Source: Ypsolopha sequella (lineage: Eukaryota > Arthropoda > Insecta > Lepidoptera > Ypsolophidae). Taken from it: a stretch of 64,000 nt of DNA. Every line of letters begins with the position of its first letter. The stretch's first letter is position 1. Below the pieces are notes generated by a model. That model worked only from the letters and a program-made list of their open reading frames with translations. It had not been told where the DNA came from and searched no databases. A program made the translations under genes and the position numbers. The stretch lies in contig OW204012.1 of the NCBI GenBank assembly GCA_934047225.1, forward strand, positions 3,782,001 to 3,846,000, in the 5' to 3' direction. Shown piece by piece: positions 23,971 to 36,499 of this stretch.

Positions 23971-24572
23971 ACTAGGGTTCCTTATACGCGAACTATTTAA
24001 GGGCCTTGTTTTTTGTTGCCTTGATGTTACTTTGGCATCTTAGGGTTCTGTACTCGTATTGTGTGGCGGTATGGAACTCTTTTTGCACGAGTTCGACTCG
24101 CACTTGGCTAAATTAAATCCCATTGTATCTATGGTTTTAAAAAGACCTGCAAGGGTTCCTATATAGGTAATTTGTTCGGTTTAAGCAATTAAACCAATAT
24201 TGTTACGTAATTATACACAGAACAACACAAAATTCTCGCTAATCCACGAGCTGTCAAATCTGACAGGCGGCCATATTTGTTGTAGGTTGCGTTCCAAAAC
24301 GACAACGTGTTACTCAGCTCAATAACTTTCCAAGATAATTACAGCAACGATTAGTCAAGTAACCCTTTCTTAACCTTAAGGAAATACCTGCTATTTTCAC
24401 GGAAACTTCCCTGCCCCTCTTTACGAGTACTGTTTTGGATCCCCTAGGGGTTGGTCTATGGTTTCCGAAGTATACTCGGACCATAATGACTTGGTCATCT
24501 ATTTTGCACTTAATTATCGCGAAGGAATACGTTTACATAGTGATTGTTGTTAGTGTCTTGTTTATGGATGTT

Positions 24573-25049
24573 TTAAGGCGATTACCGTCGCCAAATTAGC
24601 AGCTCGATGTTTGTCTGTATGAATATCGACGGAAACGACATTGAAATAACGTTCAAATCAGTGCACAATGCGTGGTGGCTGTTACGACGCTCGCTGCGTC
24701 CTTGAAAGGGCAAAATAGGAGACAATAATCCTTTTCATATGGGCGTCATTATTCGATTGAATAATTCTATGTTATATTTTTTGTAGCTATCAAGTTTATC
24801 TATTTATCAAAGCATAAATTAATTAAATCACCTAAGCCGCTTAGGAGCAGTAGGAAATTCAAGCCAAAAAACACCATTCAGTTGAAACTATTTTTCATAT
24901 AGAAGTTTTGGTGCTACGAAAAAGAAAAATGTTGCATATGTTGTCCTAGAGTTGATAATCCATAATACATTTTTTCAATATTTTTGGTTTGGCCATAAAA
25001 GAGGAGTAGGCTTTAGAAAGTACCCATTTGGCGGTATTAAGGGCCTTAA
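24573..25049 (+). mobile_element. TTAA-bounded MITE, family 1, copy 2 (477 bp)
   Basis: Same ends and core as 13370-13839: TTAAGGCGATTACCGTCGCC at the left and GGCCTTAA at the right. The 87-codon frame at its right side begins within the element and has no known domain. Confidence 0.85.
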
Positions 25050-25211
25050 GTTGCTAATTACCTCTTATGAGTCTGCTGATACCTTTCTTAAAGGTTGTGT
25101 CAAAGACCTTTTACAATCATATAGAGTGAAAATGAGAAGATTGTATCAACGTTTGCATAAAAAAAAAAGGAATACACAAATGCAATACAACCTTGAAGAC
25201 TTTGTGACATA

Positions 25212-25460
25212 TTAAATCCATCCATCCATCAGCCCGTATTCGTCCACTGCTGGACATAGGCCTACCCAATATTACGCCACTCTTGGCGGTCCTCAGTCAT
25301 CCTCATCCAGCCGCCACCCGCAACGTCCTTCAGATCGTCAGTCCAGCGGGCATGAGGGCGGCCTACGCTACGCTTTGCTGTACGTGGTCTCCATTCCAAT
25401 GCCTTACGGCCCGAACGGTTATCACGTCGGCGACAAATATGGCCACTTCACTGCCACTCG
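25212..25460 (-). pseudogene. LINE reverse-transcriptase C-terminus, copy 2
   Basis: Matches 2700-3000 nearly throughout, from the CATCCATCCATCAGCCCGTA end to GCGACAAATATGGCCA. On the minus strand it carries the same tail (RPRARW-type basic stretch, QQWTNTG stop). 5'-truncated at about 25460. Confidence 0.75.
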
Positions 25461-26013
25461 AGAGGCTCTATATAAATAAAAGCAGATTTATTTATAAATG
25501 TAAATTATTATTAGTATTTATTCCAATAAATTGTACACCGTTACAGTTATCCGATACGCTATACATTTATAACATGATTTTTTACAAAAAAATATCGCAA
25601 CAAATGGCGTTTGGGTTTCAGCATGTATTCCGTGTTCCTCGATTGGGACAGAGAAGGTTTTATAAAATTTCTGACAATAAGTGTTGATTTAACTTATTTG
25701 AAATATTATAAAATAAATGATTACTTAGACGATACTAAAGCATAGGATTATGATAGTTGACTTTGTCATAATAGTAGTTAGTATAATTTCCTAACTTAAG
25801 TTATGATTCCAAGCGATACGAAAGCAATGTAAACTTTCCAAAATTACTCAAAAAGCCCGTAAAAAACAATATCTCCTTCTCTGTAACATATTTCTGCTTT
25901 CCAAGAAAACGTAGCGTTTACTTAAATAAAGCAATAATACTAATTTTAACAAACTTCGACAATTGCAAGCCAGAATTTTGTTAAAACACTCCAATTTGTA
26001 ACAATTAAAACAC

Positions 26014-26303
26014 CTTAAGAGGCTATGCGAATTTTATTTTTGTCACTGTCACTCCAAGCGAAAAATCGCGCAGTGCGAGAGGGGCGGATTCAGGGCAAAA
26101 GGGAAAAAAGTTGGTTTTATATTTTTATTAAAAAAACTAAAATAGCTAGCAAAATATCAAATCTCTAGATATTGTTGCAACAAACCAAATAAAATATGTT
26201 TGAGATCTGTATATGGTTCCTATTCGTCAAACGAGGAGAAAAAGTGTGTTTGAAGACCTCATTTCAACAATTATTTCAATCGAGGAATCGCATATCGCCT
26301 TAA
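26014..26303 (+). mobile_element. TTAA-bounded MITE, family 5, copy 3 (290 bp)
   Basis: Begins TTAAGAGGCTATGCGAATTT and ends ATCGCATATCGCCTTAA. It is inverted relative to 20097-20520 and shorter than that copy, so internal length varies. Confidence 0.75.
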
Positions 26304-26699
26304 GACCAGTAATTTTAACGTTATTGTCTTTTTAGTGTTATATTAAAAAGTTAAATAAGTAATAAAATAACAGTAACGAAAGGAGATGCTAGTGTTGTCA
26401 CAGTTTATTTTAAACATCCAAACGTAATTTACCATAAATCAAGTTACAAATAAAGCAAAAATTTGTTTCAAAATTTCGATTAAATTCAGACACAAGCTTA
26501 ATTTAAATTTATTTGCCGGATTATGCATATTACAAGTTTATAAATAGAAAAATATTTAAAAATTCAAGTAATTAATCGTGTTAATTTTGTAAATATAATG
26601 TAACTAACAACATAGTTAGTTAATAACTTTATAAGAAATATTTTTTGCATACTGTTTTTACGGTAGATCATGCTGACACTATTATTTTTCTATTTATGA

Positions 26700-26755
26700 A
26701 CTTGTAATACGCATACTCTGGCAAATGAACGTTCATTCATTCATTCATTCATTCA
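26700..26755. repeat. (TTCA)n microsatellite
   Basis: About six ATTC/TTCA units at 26728-26755 within unassigned sequence. Confidence 0.7.
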
Positions 26756-27829
26756 CATATCATAGTTTTCATAGACAACCCGTGCGGTCCGAAATAAAAT
26801 TACATCGATAAAAGCTATGAATGAATTAAAGTGTGAGCGATGACTGGTCCGTAATTTGTGAGCTAGCAAACGATGTGAAAGATAGCTTATGATTCGGACC
26901 GCATTAAAAAATATACATCTTAACCATAACCTCTTACCACAGAATCCAATACGATTATTTTATTTTATTTCGTCAAAGTGCCGTGATTCGTGATGGAACA
27001 AGAAGAGTTTGTAGCACTGGTCTTCAACGTAGACACATATAGCGACGAAAAAAAATATATACATATAAATTCTTCCTTTTCGACGAAGAGTTCCACACGA
27101 CTTTTCATTTGTTTCTCTCATGGCCGAATAAAACATATACTATGGTTTGTCTGATCTGAACTGCTGAAATAAAGGAGCGAAAACCATTTTTGACATTCCA
27201 TTCCGTTCAACGCTCACATCGTCTCACCTCCGTCGCATGAGCCACGAAAGTCATACGAATGAATGAACGCATTTGCTTCACTCATGGATTATTAGCCATT
27301 CACCTCATTCATTCGTAATTGATTTTAGCGAAATAATTCTATTTCGGAACGCGGGGAACGTCTTCGATTAGCAAAAATTTGAACTTTTGCTAAAAACTGC
27401 CGCTTTTGGCATAAGTTAAAATTCTAGCTATTAAAAGACGTTTCTGAAAGCTTTGTTATGTGAAAATAGTTCATTCCTATGTCTAGACATTTACTGGAGC
27501 AGATTTTCAGTAATTATTCTAGCAAGTAAAAAATTTTTTTTTTTGTAAAGTGGCACAACACCTTCGCATAACGCCTTAAGGCGCTACGGAAAAAAAATCG
27601 ACACTTTTAGAACTTGCATATCTACTTCAGTAAATAATGTATTATTTTGATAAAATAGTATATTATTTTTGAAATCTTTTTCTAGGGATCTGTTAAACAG
27701 AAACGCGATTGGACAAATATTGATTGAAATGAGGTCTTTTTCGACACCAATTCTCCTGGTTTGCGATTTGGAATGACATATGGACTGCAATTATATTTTA
27801 TTAGATGGGTTTCAACGGTATCTAGGACC

Positions 27830-28071
27830 AGCGGGCCTATTGTGTATCTCTAGTTGCCTTCTGTACTGGGTGCATATCATCAAAAACATAGATATACTAT
27901 CGAATTCCGATTTCCTAAGGATATGTTCGCACTTCAAGTGGCGACACAGATTGTTAATAGTTCAATACCCACTAAAGGCAATTTTGAAATTTCAGTTTTT
28001 ATCTATGTTTTTGATGATAGGTACCTAGTACAGTTGGCAACTAAAGATACAGAATAGGGGGGCTGGTTAAA
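27830..28071. mobile_element. CAG/CTG foldback MITE (about 240 bp), copy 1
   Basis: The left end CAGCGGGCCTATTGTGTATC and right end GATACAGAATAGGGGGGCTG are inverted for roughly 68 bp, including CATCAAAAACATAG. The centre holds CACTTCAAGTGGCGACACAG. Copies at 43697-43937 and 63304-63538. Confidence 0.8.
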
Positions 28072-28184
28072 GGAAACTTTGATAGCAACTTTAGTACATT
28101 TTATACTAATAAAAAACCGACTTTTTGCTACTTTTCCTCGAATCCGTCCCTCTCGCACTGAAGGTTTTTTCGCATATTTATTTT

Positions 28185-28525
28185 TTATTTATTTATTTAT
28201 TCAGAAAAATTTGTATAACATTACAGAATATCTTTTGCGCTATACAAATTAAGAAACTTAAAAAATAACATAACAAAAATTAAAATCGAAAAGAAAAACA
28301 TAACATTCAGGCATCACTCTCACAGAACCCTAAACACTCCTCATAAAAGTTCATTAAGCTATCAGCAAACAGGTCCTCTAAAAAGGCCGTTTTGCATGAA
28401 TCACATTATGATTCTGTTATAATGCCGTCTCTTTTGTACGCGTGAAAAAACTCTGACTCTATCCTGCTTTCAAATCATTTTATGATTCACCCAAGTTGGC
28501 CTTTTTAGATCCCCTGATCACTCTG
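28185..28525 (-). mobile_element. LINE-like 3' fragment with (TTTA)n end
   Basis: Shares AAAGGCCGTTTTGCATGAAT, GCCGTCTCTTTTGTACGCGT and CAAGTTGGCCTTTTTAGATC with 47325-47465 (opposite strand). The (TTTA)n at 28188-28200 would be its poly(TAAA) tail on the minus strand. Confidence 0.55.
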
Positions 28526-28891
28526 ATCATATGGAGTAACAGGGACGCTAAAATTTTTACATATCACCTTAAAGGACTCGTTCATTATACAAGTATACAA
28601 TTTATTTTAGGCTGGCCACACCTTCGGCTGTAGAAAATAAGCAGTTCTGAAGCTTGCACCGTTACGAAGTGGCGACGCTCCAGCAATTAAAATAGTTCCC
28701 AACTTTGTACGGTGTTTGACTGATAAAGCTACTGAGCTTCAAGGAAAACTAAACTTTAATGCAAGTGTATAAGACACGAATCTGAAGGAAGCTGGTCGAA
28801 GTGAGGGTGCGTTCCAAAGGCGAGGTGTTGTACTGTAATTTTTAGGGGTGCGAATGGATTAATTGACATTTTTTTCCGTCAGTGTAGAACT

Positions 28892-29365
28892 TTAAGGCCC
28901 TTAATATCGCCAAATGGGTACTTTCTAAAGCCTACTCCTCTTTAATGGCCAAACCAAAAATATTGAAAAAATGTAATATGGATTATCAACTCTAGGACAA
29001 CATATGCAACATTTTTCTTTTTCGTACCACCAAAACTTATATATGAAAAATTGTTTCAACTGAATGGTGTTTTTTGGCTTGAATTTCCTACTGCTCCTAA
29101 GCGGCTTAGGTGATTTAATTTATTTATGCTTTGATAAATAGATAAACTTGATAGCTATAAATATAACATAGAATTATTCAATCGAACAATGACGCCCATG
29201 TGAAAAGTATTATTTTCTCCTATTTTGCCCTTTCAAGGACGCAGCGAGCGTCGTAACAGCCACCACGCATTGTGCACTGATTTGAACGTTATTTCAATGT
29301 CGTTTCCGTCGATATTCATACAGACAAACATCGAGCTGCTAATTTGGCGATGGTAATCGCCTTAA
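28892..29365 (-). mobile_element. TTAA-bounded MITE, family 1, copy 3 (474 bp)
   Basis: Inverted relative to copies 1-2: starts TTAAGGCCCTTAATATCGCC and ends GGTAATCGCCTTAA. Core GAGCGTCGTAACAGCCACCA present. Confidence 0.85.
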
Positions 29366-29519
29366 ACTATTGATTTGGTGGAAATAACACAAGATGGCTA
29401 TGGGCTACAAATATAAAACAAATAAAAATGTTCGCTTAAAAATCAGACTTGGTTTTTACGTTTGGGTTATAATCGTAGGATGACGATTTCTATTATTTCT
29501 GTCTTATTGGAGAGTAATA

Positions 29520-30195
29520 AAAAAATCCGGTCAAGTGCGAGTAAGACCGGAGGTTTCCGTAAAAACTTATTACTACCTACAAATTGTATGAAACAAAACT
29601 GCAAAATTAAGTTGGTTGAGTATTCGGGGACGTGACCTTAAACTACATCATAAATCGATGTTTTCAGTATTTGTTGTTTAAATACAACACATGGCACGTA
29701 ATATATCTACAGAAATTAAAAATGCCTAACTACTTTGGTCTTTGAGATAGGTAGACCCCTTAACAAAAATGGTTTAAAAATTACAACTTTGATAGCCTCC
29801 CATTTCCTTATTTTTAAAGATAAAAAAATAAAAATAGATTTACACTCTAGGGACTTAATCGAGTTCAAGAGAAAGAACGACACCCAAAATTTTGAGATAA
29901 GAAAAAAAAATTCCATTCCCCTGAAAAATTATTTTATTTTATTTTCAATTTGGTAGCTTCCCAAAAAACTATGGCTATGTAGAATCGGTATTGCGGTATG
30001 GCTGGCATGGTATTTTATTTTATTCAATTTAATATCCGGTTTTGTGTCAAAATATTACACAACATATAAAAATTTCAGTTCTCTATCTCATTCCGTCTAA
30101 GAGCTAGAGACTCGTGACATACGGACAGACAGACGGACAGCGGAGTGACATTAATAGGGCTCGGTTTTGCCCTTTGGGTACGTAACCCTAATAAG
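29520..30195 (+). mobile_element. GGGTTCCGTACC repeat, diverged copy 2
   Basis: Opens CCGGTCAAGTGCGAGT and closes GGACAGACAGACGGACAGCG then TTTGGGTACGTAACCCTAAT. The interior is open on both strands (29716-29956), but this is repeat sequence without a known domain. Confidence 0.65.
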
Positions 30196-31567
30196 TAGCC
30201 CACAAATTACGGGTTTTAACAAGGTATTCCTTTATAATTTTCTGACACAAATGGTGCCCCTTTAGGATTTGAATCTGCAACCTGCCACTGATTTGCAACA
30301 GAGGTAATGAACGAACAAAGAAGTTATTTATATTTCAAATAAACAGTAACATTATAAACTTTGCGAAATAAAGTTTGACAGCTAAGTTAAAACGACATTG
30401 CCTTTTTGTGAAAGCTAAAATAAAGCGTTTTAGCTTTCCTTAGCGCTGTGGTGAGAAGTGACGCTGATAAGCATAGTGTGGATATGTCTGCTTCCGTTGT
30501 TGGACCGTTGGCTTACTTCGCTTGGAAAGTCCATTTTTTTTTTACTATAACAATGCAAATATGAGTACGAAGAATTACCTATAAGAAGAATTAAATGCAC
30601 TAGGTAGGTACATTTATTTATTTTTGTGATTTCTTTCCCAATCAGTTTCGGATAGTGCACATATTTAAAGGGAATGTAGACTTATGCTGGGCCCAGGTGG
30701 ATAGTCGGCTCTCAACTTAGAGCTATTCCATCCAACTCCTGTTGCATGTAGATATAAGTATGAAGGTGGAGAAAATAGACTATTTTAAAATTAAATTTTG
30801 GACGGCTGGAATTGTTTTGATGTGATCATAGAAAGTTTGAACAAAATAAAAATTAAATTGAGTCACAAGTTTTCTGAAAACAAATACTTAATTCAATCTA
30901 AAATAATAAATCAATTTCAGCGATCTAAACTTATTTTATTCCTTTTAGTCCATGGCATAAAAGCTCGTTTTTAAAAAGGATTTTTTATTTATATTTTTTT
31001 ATTTATGGCATATAAATAGAATGATCAGCCATATGCCAAGTATTGCTTAGCCACGGATTCAACAGGCCTCAACAGTTATAAAATCCTATCCACTCTACGC
31101 TCACCCCGCCAGTAAAACAGACAGACGGCTGACTGACATTTAATTGGGAAACTTGGCGCTGCTCCGCTGAATTGAAATTTCACGGTGAGGCACCATATCT
31201 ATACTATACTACCAGTAGCTATCTTGATACTAAACTGGTGTTGATACTTGAATGGGGTATTTAGGTATTGGGTTGATTATTTTATTTTGATTCCTATGAT
31301 TATTTATTAGTATTAAAACAATAAAAAAAATTATAACTCGATATATTGCGGCCCTCGGTATGGGGCCGTCATCATCAGTCACATGGAAAAAAATATTGAT
31401 ATTTAATTTAGGTATGATAATAAAAAGTAAAAGTGACACTTGTATGTAAACAATTTTAGTAACTATTTTCTAAAAAAATAAAAAATAGGTGAGTGTTATT
31501 AGAGTGCAATACAAACTAGAAAAGATCAATCAGAAACAAACCCAAAGACAAGAATATGAAAAAATTC

Positions 31568-31638
31568 CCCGGGCCAGGATTCGAACCTGCGACCTCTTGT
31601 TATCAAGACAAGCGCGCTACCAATTGCGCCACCGAGGT
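31568..31638 (-). tRNA. tRNA-like gene or SINE head (anticodon loop reads TGA)
   Basis: On the minus strand it folds as a 71-nt cloverleaf. The acceptor is CCTCGGT/CCCGGGG (one mismatch, one G-T). The D arm is GCGC...GCGC, with anticodon stem CTTGT/ACAAG and loop CTTGATA. The T arm GCAGG-TTCGAAT-CCTGG has one mismatch. A and B box promoters (TGGCGCAATTGGTAGCGC, GGTTCGAATCC) look intact. TGA would decode Ser UCA, but the long variable arm required for tRNA-Ser is missing. A tRNA pseudogene or tRNA-derived repeat is therefore more likely than a working tRNA. Confidence 0.6.
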
Positions 31639-31945
31639 TCCTACCCGGACTGGTGAATTCCTCCATCATACTTGTCCACTGTTATTTTTGCTTCTGCCTA
31701 ATATTACAGCAGTTCTTAGGTGAGTGGTTGACCAAAAAGGGACCTGGAGGGATTGGAAACTTTTTTTTTTTTGAACTTTTGAATCTATGGTTTTTTAGCT
31801 TTGTTTTGGTCTAACCAGCATTATTTGTAGGTGCCGTAGTTTTTTTTTTGTGAGCCGAGAAAGTTTTGTAGAAATTACACCTTACTACACACAGTACACA
31901 AACTTCTTCAAACTTCAAACGCGATTTACTCGAAATCAATTATTA

Positions 31946-32177
31946 CACTGGCCTGCAAAACTAAGTACTACACTTTTTAAATTTGATTTTTTTCTAAACT
32001 ATAGAAGTTAGAGATTTAAAATGAATAACGTTTTATAGCTAATTTTATCAGCTTTCTTTGAAATTATAGGGAACTTTAAGGACAACTTCACTATGTGATT
32101 ATTTTAAATCTCTAACTTCTATAGTTTAGAAGAAAATCAAATTTAAAAAGTGTAGTACTTAGTTTTGCAGGCCAGTG
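31946..32177. mobile_element. Mariner-type foldback MITE with TA duplication (232 bp)
   Basis: The ends CACTGGCCTGCAAAACTAAG and its inverse form arms of about 90-100 bp. TA flanks both sides (31944-31945, 32178-32179), as in Tc1/mariner. No transposase. Confidence 0.8.
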
Positions 32178-32418
32178 TATTTTCCCTTGAGGTCCCTTTT
32201 AGGTCAACCACTCACGTAGGCTTCAATAAAAAAAAAAACTGTGTCTTTTTTCTTCTTACACGCTGGTGTTGATTACTTTTGATATTTATATTATGATATA
32301 TGATATTTTGATATATGATATGTGGTTAGGTGGTGGTGTGTTACTATTACTTGAAATTTTGAGCAGTCTAGTTTGTCGGTCGGTCGGGTCATATCTGTCA
32401 TGAGACTTGAGGATAATT

Positions 32419-32590
32419 CATGATTTATATAAAAACGGCTCACCTCAATACGTTTATGATCGGGAAAGCCGACCAGTTTCAGCAGAAACGTCTTCACTCG
32501 CCCGTATGAAGGCAGTCTAAATCTGCTGAAACTGGTCGGCTTTTTCGATCATAACACGTATTGAGGTGAGCCGTTTTTATATAAATCTGT
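32419..32590. repeat. Palindromic element (about 68 bp arms, 35 bp loop)
   Basis: ATATAAAAACGGCTCACCTC...ACCAGTTTCAGCAGA is repeated inverted as TCTGCTGAAACTGGT...GAGGTGAGCCGTTTTTATAT. Loop near 32487-32521. Confidence 0.8.
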
Positions 32591-32919
32591 CAGTAGTGTC
32601 TGTATTTATTTTATTTTGTAAATTTACATGAAACATATCAAATAAAGTGGAAACAAAACATATGACAAACTTTTTAACCCAAGGAATACCAGAAATTTAA
32701 ATACGTGAATTACGGTAAGTAAACTTGAAATTAAATTAATACACGTCAACAACCTTCAGTTGACCTGTGTCGGTACAAATATGGAGAAAAACTACGAGTA
32801 TATTGAACATTTTAAAGAATAATTTTGTAGATTTAACCATTGTCTATAATTACGTGAAAGAATCATTAAAATCGTTTCAGGTATTCTGAAGGATTAACGC
32901 AATACCAAAAAAAAAAAAA

Positions 32920-33355
32920 ACTGGTCAAGTGCGAGGCGGACTCGCGCACGAAGGGTTCCGTACCATTATCTATAGTAATACAGATCGCGCCAAACTTCTA
33001 GTCCGCTCGGAAGTTACTCTTCCCAAGAACGGCCCATACATTTTGTTCCTGCTGATGCGAATCGCCCCGTGTTTAGAGGAGACAAAAAGTTTGGCGCGAT
33101 TTGAAAACAAATATACAATAATCTTGTGAACTTTAAATTATAATTGGCTCAAAAAGACTGTATCCAGAGCCGTTAAACAGTGGAAAAAAAAGTATAACAT
33201 CTATGGTACACAGGAAAGTCTGCAGCTTAGCCAACCATTGTAAATAAATTAAAAAAAATAATAATAATAAAGCCCTAGGGCAAAATAATCGACTTTCTGT
33301 TCGGTTTTGATGCATAAAAAGTGGGCTTTTACGAGCACATGCATTGAAAAAATAT
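32920..33355 (+). mobile_element. Mosaic of repeat fragments (GGGTTCCGTACC end, then repeat G)
   Basis: 32922-32975 matches the GGGTTCCGTACC repeat start. 32985-33105 is an inverted pair (AGATCGCGCCAAACTTCTAG / AAAAGTTTGGCGCGATTTG). 33125-33355 matches part of repeat G (TTGGCTCAAAAAGACTGTAT to TTTGATGCATAAAAAGTGGG) seen at 35178-35590 and 41310-41690. Confidence 0.6.
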
Positions 33356-34836
33356 TTTTGACTTCATCATGCCTGTCATATATTATTTTTCAAGTTTTTG
33401 GACCAGCCGTGTGGTCTTCAAAGACAGGTCCAAATTGCAGTTGGAGTATGTACCTTAAGGCACCAGTTGCAGCGTTATCCGAAAATTACTCTTACTGATA
33501 ACGATATTTCTCTTAAATGAGATATTTAAAAGTAATGAAAAGCAATTTTAAAGTATAAGGAAATCAATTTATTTCTGAAAGTTATTTTTGCGCTAAAAGA
33601 ACAGTATGAAAACATTGTTCAAATTCAAGCTTTTTTTTAGACTAAAATTAAGTAAAATAAACCACTAATGGTATTTGTATGGTTCTACCACCAAAATACA
33701 TAGAAAATATTGCTTGGAAAGATCTATCGACGGAATTTTTTCCGTCGATCGCGTCCATGTGAAAATTATTATTTTCCCCTATTTCGCGCTATCCGGAGAC
33801 CCAGCGACGTCGTAAATATGAACGTTATAGTTTAAGTTATAGTATAAGATGTGTTTCAAGTTTCACCAAGTGCCGAAAATCGCAAGTATAAATTTTGTTA
33901 TAGTTTCTGTTGATATTTGTACCGACACAAGTCGATTCAAGTACTCGTACGTTGGCACTACCTGCCCCTTAAGAGGGAACGATTAGTGTCCGCTACGAAC
34001 CGCACAAATTAATTCTTATTTTTGAATTAAAGATATATTAAATAAAAGTGATTTATGGCATTTCGCGAACATAGTTTAAGGAGGTATATCGTCAAAATAG
34101 ACACTTTTTGAAGTTATTTATCTGCTGTTCAAAATACATCTCAAGTTAAGTAAATTAGTGTAACAATTTTGGGACCTTCTTCTAGATTTTGGTCTATCAG
34201 AAACGTGATTGGAGGAATTTCACTTGATAGAAATAATTATTGAAATGAGGTCAAAATTTACCCCCTTTTTTTTATTCTGACAAATTATTATATCATACAT
34301 ACATGAAAACTATTTATTTAAATGGGTTTTAACAATACCTAAATTACTGGTTATGGAAATATTTAAAGCTATTTAATTTTGTATTTAATTTTGTTTTAAT
34401 TAATTTTGTATTAATTTAAAACCGACTTTTTGTCAATTTTCTTCGATTCCGTCACTCTCGCACTGCGGGCCTTTCCGCCTGGAGTAACGGGGACCTTTGC
34501 ACGGACGATATATGTAGGTTTTTCCGGCAAAATTTTGTTATTTCGTGCATTATTTTGTAAATGATTAGGCACACAAAGTTAAAACCGTTTAAAAAATATA
34601 TATAATATACAATAGTAATTTCAATAATTTTATTTACTCTGGTTCGAAAGACCGAGCAGCTGCTAGGGGAAGGGGGGGGAGCCGCCCCCCTGCCTGTACC
34701 TGGCTACGCCCTTGCGGACAGCTAGAAAGACGGACAGACAAGCTGAAATACTCATTTATCAGTAAAATTATACAAATTTACAAGTAATTTTGGTATTATT
34801 ATACCTATAGTTACTATAGTATTGTAAAAAAATATA

Positions 34837-35170
34837 TATATGTCACAGTCAAAAGTCATAACTGGTCAAAACTACTTTTGACTGCGAGAATGAGTCAGTC
34901 AAAATAAGGACGTAGTGTTGACTGATATTCGCAGGCAAAATTAGTTTTTCGGATGTCCTGCAGCGCAGAAGAGAGCCGGTAGGTTAGGTTAGAAGGTTAG
35001 GTTGCGTTCCACGACCGCCATACTTGACCTTCGTGGTAATTTTTTTATGACAACCTAGAAATACTTTTTAATCAAAATTACTTCAGACCAACTTAGTCAA
35101 AACCAGTTTTGACTGATTTTCGCAGTCAAAACTACTTTTGACCGGCTATGAGTTTTGACTGCAACATATA
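34837..35170. mobile_element. TIR element with TTTTGAC repeats and a TTAGG stretch (334 bp)
   Basis: The ends TATATGTCACAGTCAAAAGT and AGTTTTGACTGCAACATATA are inverted, and each carries further GTCAAAACTACTTTTGAC inverted units. A GGTTAGGTTAGAAGGTTAGG stretch (34979-35004) lies near the centre. Confidence 0.7.
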
Positions 35171-35177
35171 CTATATT

Positions 35178-35590
35178 ATTTCAATGCATGTGCTCGTAAA
35201 GGCCCACTTTTTATGCATCAAAACTGAACAGAAAGTCGATTATTTTGCCCTAGGGCTTTATTATTATTATTTTTTATTATTTATTTTCAATGGTTGGCTA
35301 ACCTGCAGCCTTTCCTGTGTACCATAGATATTATACTTTTTTTCCACTGTTTAACGGCTCTGGATACAATCCTTTTGAGCCAATCATAATTTAAAGTTCA
35401 CAAGATTATATTTGTTTTCATTTCCTCACACTGTGCATTGAAAAACGTAGTATGATTCACGGGCGTAAAAGCAATAAATTACTCGGTTACGTTTAAAACA
35501 CTCGCTAGGCTCGTGTTTTAAATCGTCCTCGTAATTTATTCCTTTTGGCCCTTGTAGCATAAACTACTATTATAGTCAATTAGCATGTAT
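35178..35590 (-). mobile_element. Repeat G, copy 2 (inverted)
   Basis: Reverse complement of 41310-41690 over essentially its whole length. Shared blocks include TTTTATGCATCAAAACTGAA, GGCTCTGGATACAATCCTTT, AACGTAGTATGATTCACGGG and GCCCTTGTAGCATAAACTAC. It starts immediately after the TIR element ending at 35170. Confidence 0.75.
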
Positions 35591-36102
35591 GCAATACCGA
35601 AACTTTGTTACATAGGTTTTCATTATTGCTGGAACCTAAAACAGACGATAGAGAAGCTCACCATTCCAGGTGTAAATAAGAAAACAACGCAAAATCCACA
35701 TCATAAACACTTCACAACCGAGTAGTTTTGCGTCCGGCAATACATCAATCCAAGATGGCTGCTGTCAACTGTCAACTTTGAAGTTTACAAATAGCACGGT
35801 GGCGCCGCTGCGGCGGGTGAAGGAACTATTACATTGTGAAAAGCAATTAGGACTTTGATTGTTTAAAATAAGGTTTAGTTTTATATGAAGATATTCGCAT
35901 GGCTTACTATTCCATTAAGCTAGCCAGTTTTTGATTAAATCGTTAATGGACGTACTTTGTTTTGAACTTAAATTGGTTTAATTTGCATATTTCTGCGTAT
36001 ACTGAGCGGCACTTGAAGTTATTTGCAAGATCGCTTTCGTTTACTTTACGGTTCAAGTGCTGCCAACTTTAGAAGAAAAAAACATTTCTTATTTATCGGA
36101 AT

Positions 36103-36372
36103 ATATAAGGTTAAATAATATTAGTTGGCGAAACTCAAAACATAGGTAGTACTAGTCTATATGAACAACTCTTTGTATGGGAGCTAAGCGAAATTCGCAA
36201 CTTTTTTTCTCTTCCTCCCATACAAATTGCCCCGATCAGCTGACTGGTCCAGTATGTAAAGGTGAAAACAAATTTTAAGAATTTCGCTTAGCTCCCATGC
36301 AAACAATTGTTCATATAGACTAGTACTACCTATGTTTTGAGTTTCGCCAACTAATATTATTTAACCTTATAT
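36103..36372. mobile_element. Foldback MITE family C, copy 1 (270 bp)
   Basis: The ends TATAAGGTTAAATAATATTA and its inverse have arms over 100 bp (AGTTGGCGAAACTCAAAACA, GTAGTACTAGTCTATATGAA). Centre GATCAGCTGACTGGTCC. Copy 2 at 52699-52979. Confidence 0.85.
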
Positions 36373-36499
36373 ATTATAATTATATATTAAAATATATATT
36401 AATATACGTCTTCGACGCGCTAAAATTGTAACTTAAGCTGAAAACTACCGCTTTTAGCTTAACTTTAAGTATTATGAAAACTTGAAACATAAAACTTTA

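Larger units (their letters stand above)
27576..28572 (+). mobile_element. Large TTAA-bounded element with two nested insertions
   Basis: Starts TTAAGGCGCTACGG and ends ACATATCACCTTAA. Inside sit the CAG/CTG foldback (about 27830-28071) and a LINE-like fragment (about 28185-28525). Outer sequence (GGTTTCAACGGTATCTAG, AAAAACCGACTTTTTGCTAC, TCCGTCCCTCTCGCACTG) resembles family 5. Confidence 0.55.

Noticed and set aside
29716..29956. Overlapping ORFs on both strands
   Set aside because: Inside a GGGTTCCGTACC repeat copy with no domain.
31568..31638. Functional tRNA-Ser(UGA)
   Set aside because: Lacks the long variable arm needed for Ser identity and has mismatches in the acceptor and T stems.
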